Below are positions 6,509 through 8,722 of a stretch of 8,722 nt of DNA, piece by piece. Made by a program: the position numbers and the translations under genes. Numbering within the stretch: the stretch's first letter is position 1; every line of letters begins with the position of its first letter. A model generated the notes under the pieces. The model was not told the DNA's origin and did not search any database. It was given only the letters and a program-made list of their open reading frames with translations. This stretch comes from Candidatus Zixiibacteriota bacterium (GTDB lineage Bacteria > Zixibacteria > MSB-5A5 > GN15 > JACZUZ01): assembly GCA_022563625.1 (NCBI GenBank), contig JADFNA010000052.1, forward strand, positions 1 to 8,722, written 5' to 3'.

Positions 6509-7981
6509 TCATGTGACCGGCTGTGCGCTGTATCCCATCTCGGTGAGCGCCGCTGATACTACTTCCAACTCATCATATGCCAGTTTTTCACCGCCGCGCT
6601 CTTCAAATGTTTCCGCCCCTTTACCGAGCAACAGCGCCACATCGCCTTCCTGTGCGCTGCGGAGCGCTTCACGCACTGCTTCTGCGCGGTCCACAATGAT
6701 TGTGTACTTTCCGCTTAACCCGGGTTTGATTTGTTCTATTATGTCAAGCGGATCTTCGCTGCGCGGATTATCGGAAGTAACAATCACCCTGTCGGCCTGG
6801 CAGGCGGCTTCTCCCATCAATGGCCGCTTGCCGGCGTCTCTGTCTCCGCCACAGCCGAAAAGCGCTATAATCTTCTCGTCTGTCAACGAACGCGCAGTCT
6901 GAATCACACGCGCGATCGCATCGGGTGTGTGGGCAAAATCTATAATTACTACAAACGGCTGCCCCTGTTCGATTTTCTGAAATCTGCCCGGAACTGGCTC
7001 ACAGCTCTCCAACCCTTTTATGATGGTGTCAAGGTCTATCCCTGAGGCTAGCGCTGCGCCGACAACTCCCAGTGCGTTCATAATGTTAAACTGTCCCAGT
7101 GCTTTTAGGTGGACGGTGTGTGTCCCCACAGGAGTAGCCAGGTCAAAAATTGTCGAATCAGATGTGGTTTCAAAGGCGGAAGTATACACATCTGCGGTTG
7201 GGTCTTTCAAAGAATAACTGATATGGCCGGACTTCACCCGGCCGAACAGCTCACGAAACTCAGGCACATCAAGATTTATCACAGCGTATTTATAGAGTCC
7301 GTCGAGTTTGCCCAGCAATTCCGCCTTGGCTTCAAAATACGCCTTCATATCCGGATAGAAGTCCAAATGGTCCCGAGAGATATTTGTGAACAGCCCGACA
7401 CTGAAATTGATGTTTTCTATGCGATTCAGGGTAAGCGCATGCGAAGAAACTTCCATCACGACATTCTGGCAGTTGTTCTTCTTCATCAAAAACAACAGGC
7501 GCTGCACATCCAGCGATTCCGGTGTTGTTCGTTCGGCCTTAAACTGTTCGACACCCGTGTCATACGCCAGTGAGCTAATCAGGCCAACTCGTTTACCACG
7601 GCATTCAAGTACATGCTTGAGCATATAGGCCGATGTTGTTTTTCCGTTCGTCCCGGTAATTCCACAAATTTTCAGCGACTTGCCGGGATAGTTATAAAAC
7701 TTTGCCGCCAGATCCGAGAGCGCTTTTCTGCAATTCGGAGTCTTTACCCAGGTTGTTTCCAGTTTCTCATCATTGTCACGTTCGGAGACAACCGCAACCG
7801 CTCCGTTAGACAGCGCTTGTCTTGCAAACAAATACCCGTCGGCCTTGTGTCCCGGCACTGCGACAAAGACAGACCCATCTGACACTCTGCGCGAGTCATA
7901 CTCAATCCCAGTTGCGTCACAATCAACGTTTCCGGTCACGGTATATTTCTCGAGCGCATGAATAAGCTCTGCTATTTTCAT
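6509..7981 (-). CDS. murE: UDP-N-acetylmuramoyl-L-alanyl-D-glutamate--2,6-diaminopimelate ligase (MurE)
   Basis: MurE adds the third stem residue to UDP-MurNAc-L-Ala-D-Glu in the cytoplasm. The product is 490 residues, the normal length. Motifs are: YDSRRVSDGSVFVAVPG (28-44), GITGTNGKTT (107-116, P-loop), TTPESLDVQ (152-160), MEVSSHAL (176-183), TNISRDHLDFY (199-209), YFEAKAELL with Lys 219 as the likely carbamylated lysine, GQFNIMNAL (296-304), PGRFQ (331-335), DFAHTPDA (348-355) and FGCGGDRDAGKRPLMG (375-390). The substrate signature DNPR at 404-407 marks meso-diaminopimelate rather than L-lysine enzymes. The later motif, usually GKGHE, is GKGAE here (453-457). The ATG at 7981 gives the usual MurE N-terminus, but the bases before it (GTGAAACAGTAA) contain no clear Shine-Dalgarno sequence. 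It follows ftsI after 98 bp, the widest gap in the window. Confidence 0.98.
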   Translation of the reverse strand: MKIAELIHALEKYTVTGNVDCDATGIEYDSRRVSDGSVFVAVPGHKADGYLFARQALSNGAVAVVSERDNDEKLETTWVKTPNCRKALSDLAAKFYNYPGKSLKICGITGTNGKTTSAYMLKHVLECRGKRVGLISSLAYDTGVEQFKAERTTPESLDVQRLLFLMKKNNCQNVVMEVSSHALTLNRIENINFSVGLFTNISRDHLDFYPDMKAYFEAKAELLGKLDGLYKYAVINLDVPEFRELFGRVKSGHISYSLKDPTADVYTSAFETTSDSTIFDLATPVGTHTVHLKALGQFNIMNALGVVGAALASGIDLDTIIKGLESCEPVPGRFQKIEQGQPFVVIIDFAHTPDAIARVIQTARSLTDEKIIALFGCGGDRDAGKRPLMGEAACQADRVIVTSDNPRSEDPLDIIEQIKPGLSGKYTIIVDRAEAVREALRSAQEGDVALLLGKGAETFEERGGEKLAYDELEVVSAALTEMGYSAQPVT

Positions 7982-8079
7982 TTACTGTTTCACGCGGTTT
8001 TTAGCGCCCTCCGTTCGCCTGGCGCTCTTGCAAATCTTTGCCTGTCACTGGCTGCCCGCATTGTGTTTAGTTCGCATCA
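7982..8079 (-). other. 98-bp intergenic gap between ftsI and murE
   Basis: This is the widest gap in an otherwise tightly packed operon. It holds a short inverted repeat, AGCGCC at 8003-8008 and GGCGCT at 8021-8026, six pairs around a 12-base loop. There is no T-run after it on the minus strand, so it does not look like an intrinsic terminator. An 11-codon reading frame (MMRTKHNAGSQ) overlaps the ftsI stop as TAATG; it looks like chance. I see no convincing -35/-10 pair. The gap could carry an internal promoter or mRNA processing site for the mur genes, but nothing in the sequence shows it. Confidence 0.5.
8003..8026. repeat. Short inverted repeat, 6-bp arms, upstream of murE
   Basis: The arms are AGCGCC and GGCGCT with a 12-base spacer; pairing does not extend outward or inward. 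Both arms belong to the AGCGC-type words that are abundant throughout the window, so the pairing may be a by-product of that bias rather than a selected hairpin. Confidence 0.4.
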
Positions 8080-8722
8080 TTAGGGTACTGCCTCCGGCGA
8101 CTCGCAACTCAAGTACGCCACTTCGCCCCGCTGCATTATACTCCCGGCTTCCGGCCGCTGACGTATTATTCTCCCCGACCCGTCCAGATCAAACGGTATG
8201 TGTAATTGCGCCAGAAGAAGTGACGCCTGGCGGGTAGTCACTCCCAGCAGGTCAGGCGCGACACAGCCAGACATGCCGGAACTCGCGCGGCTCCGCTTGA
8301 TCATCGAATTAGTTAAGGCAACTATCGACGCGCCGGCTTGAATCGGTTCGCCGGCGGAAGGATACTGCCAGATCACATCACCGTCATCATTCATTCCTTT
8401 GAGAGTAAATCCCTTGCGCGTGGATGATTGCCTGGCGGCCCAGACGGTTAATCCGATTAAGCGCGGCGCCTCGGAAAAAGCGCTCCTGTCTTCTGCGTTG
8501 ATATCAAGATTCTTATGCAGCGAAGAAAACCGTCCGGGATTCGCCAGCGCATAGCGTTCCGCCATCTTGCGAAATGCCGGAGCGCTGGTGTGCCCGCCGT
8601 AATGCACAGGCTCCGGGCGCTTCAGTACCACAATCCCGGCAATCAAGGGTGAATCGGCCGGGAAATATCCGATGAAAGATGCGTTGAACCTGTTTTTGTA
8701 ATACCCCTTGCCGTCTTCACGC
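8080..8722 (-). CDS. ftsI: Septal peptidoglycan transpeptidase FtsI/PBP2-type, C-terminal part with two PASTA repeats (5' end beyond window)
   Basis: This is the class B penicillin-binding protein that cross-links septal peptidoglycan and works with FtsW. The last 213 residues are in the window; the frame is open to base 8722, and the first full codon is 8721-8719. The fragment starts just after where the KTG active-site motif should be. It has the typical end of the transpeptidase domain: NASFIGYFPADSPLIAGIVV (13-32) and YGGHTSAPAFRKM (41-53). Two PASTA repeats follow: about 84-138 (APRLIGLT ... VIWQYPSAGEPIQAGASIVALT) and about 153-206 (CVAPDLLGVTTRQASLL ... RQRPEAGSIMQRGEVAYLSC). The protein ends SPEAVP with TAA at 8082-8080. 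The catalytic Ser and the membrane anchor are outside the window. The dcw position makes FtsI (also named PBP2 or PbpB) much more likely than an elongation PBP. PASTA repeats in other proteins bind peptidoglycan or stabilise the PBP. Confidence 0.93.
   Translation of the reverse strand, partial: REDGKGYYKNRFNASFIGYFPADSPLIAGIVVLKRPEPVHYGGHTSAPAFRKMAERYALANPGRFSSLHKNLDINAEDRSAFSEAPRLIGLTVWAARQSSTRKGFTLKGMNDDGDVIWQYPSAGEPIQAGASIVALTNSMIKRSRASSGMSGCVAPDLLGVTTRQASLLLAQLHIPFDLDGSGRIIRQRPEAGSIMQRGEVAYLSCESPEAVP

Larger units (their letters stand above)
43..8586. repeat. Dispersed, over-represented palindrome AGCGCT (about 24 copies)
   Basis: Read by eye, AGCGCT starts at 43, 75, 364, 700, 1428, 2188, 2433, 2997, 3823, 3856, 3978, 4116, 4553, 4692, 4719, 5259, 5310, 6663, 6861, 7050, 7719, 7812, 8479 and 8581. 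About two copies are expected in random sequence of this length with even base use. AGCGCC on the plus strand (GGCGCT in the coding strand) is similarly common. Copies occur in every gene and in all three codon phases. For example, 43 reads AGC GCT, 75 reads GAG CGC TTG and 364 reads AAA GCG CTT. It resembles a highly iterated palindrome rather than a protein-level repeat. Confidence 0.6.

Noticed and set aside
7109..7573. Plus-strand open frame (154 codons) opposite murE
   Set aside because: It is an antisense shadow of murE with no recognisable domain and no separate gene context.
8003..8026. Intrinsic terminator between ftsI and murE
   Set aside because: The six-pair stem is not followed by a T-run in either direction; on the minus strand it is followed by A residues.
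8049..8084. 11-codon reading frame MMRTKHNAGSQ overlapping the ftsI stop as TAATG
   Set aside because: Too short, no family resemblance, no clear ribosome binding site of its own. Stop-start overlaps of this kind arise easily by chance.
1..8722. A previously undescribed system such as a defence island, mobile element or biosynthetic cassette
   Set aside because: All coding capacity is taken by eight well-known dcw genes in standard order. There are no integrases, transposases, tRNA genes, CRISPR-like repeats or unexplained gaps above 100 bp.

Overview
This window is a stretch of a canonical bacterial division and cell wall (dcw) cluster. All genes lie on the minus strand, so transcription runs from high to low coordinates. 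In gene order they are: ftsI-type penicillin-binding protein (3' part only), murE, murF, mraY, murD, ftsW, murG and murC (5' part only). Every gene is recognised from family motifs read directly in its translation. I see no mobile element, RNA gene, CRISPR array or plus-strand gene.

Organism: MurE carries the DNPR signature of meso-diaminopimelate-adding enzymes, so the peptidoglycan is probably of the meso-DAP type. The order ftsI-murE-murF-mraY-murD-ftsW-murG-murC is the ancestral one, found in Proteobacteria, the Bacteroidota/Chlorobiota-related phyla and many uncultured lineages. The FtsI C-terminus carries two PASTA repeats, which are rare in gamma-proteobacterial FtsI but found in several other phyla. 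Several genes lack a convincing Shine-Dalgarno sequence, and GTG and TTG starts are used. Together this suggests a diderm or related bacterium outside the Gammaproteobacteria, possibly an uncultured lineage, but I cannot name the phylum from this window.

Layout: 8722-8080 is the end of FtsI (transpeptidase C-terminus plus two PASTA repeats). 8079-7982 is a 98-bp gap, the only sizeable one. 7981-6509 is murE, 6481-5033 murF, 5023-3938 mraY, 3911-2475 murD, 2485-1388 ftsW, 1391-270 murG, and 213-1 the start of murC. Elsewhere genes are separated by 9 to 56 bp or overlap by 4 to 11 bp, which fits one polycistronic transcript with translational coupling. No promoter or terminator is apparent inside the window.

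How the genes work together: MurC, MurD, MurE and MurF add L-Ala, D-Glu, meso-DAP and D-Ala-D-Ala in turn to UDP-MurNAc in the cytoplasm. MraY moves the phospho-MurNAc-pentapeptide to undecaprenyl phosphate (lipid I), and MurG adds GlcNAc (lipid II). FtsW polymerises lipid II and FtsI cross-links the strands at the division septum.

I found no new biological system. The most unusual signal is at DNA level: the palindrome AGCGCT, and AGCGC generally, recurs far more often than chance and in all three codon phases, like a highly iterated palindrome. Smaller points are an in-frame A-AAA-AAG slippery heptamer in murF, ambiguous starts at murC, murD, ftsW and murG, and small departures from consensus in MurE and MurF.
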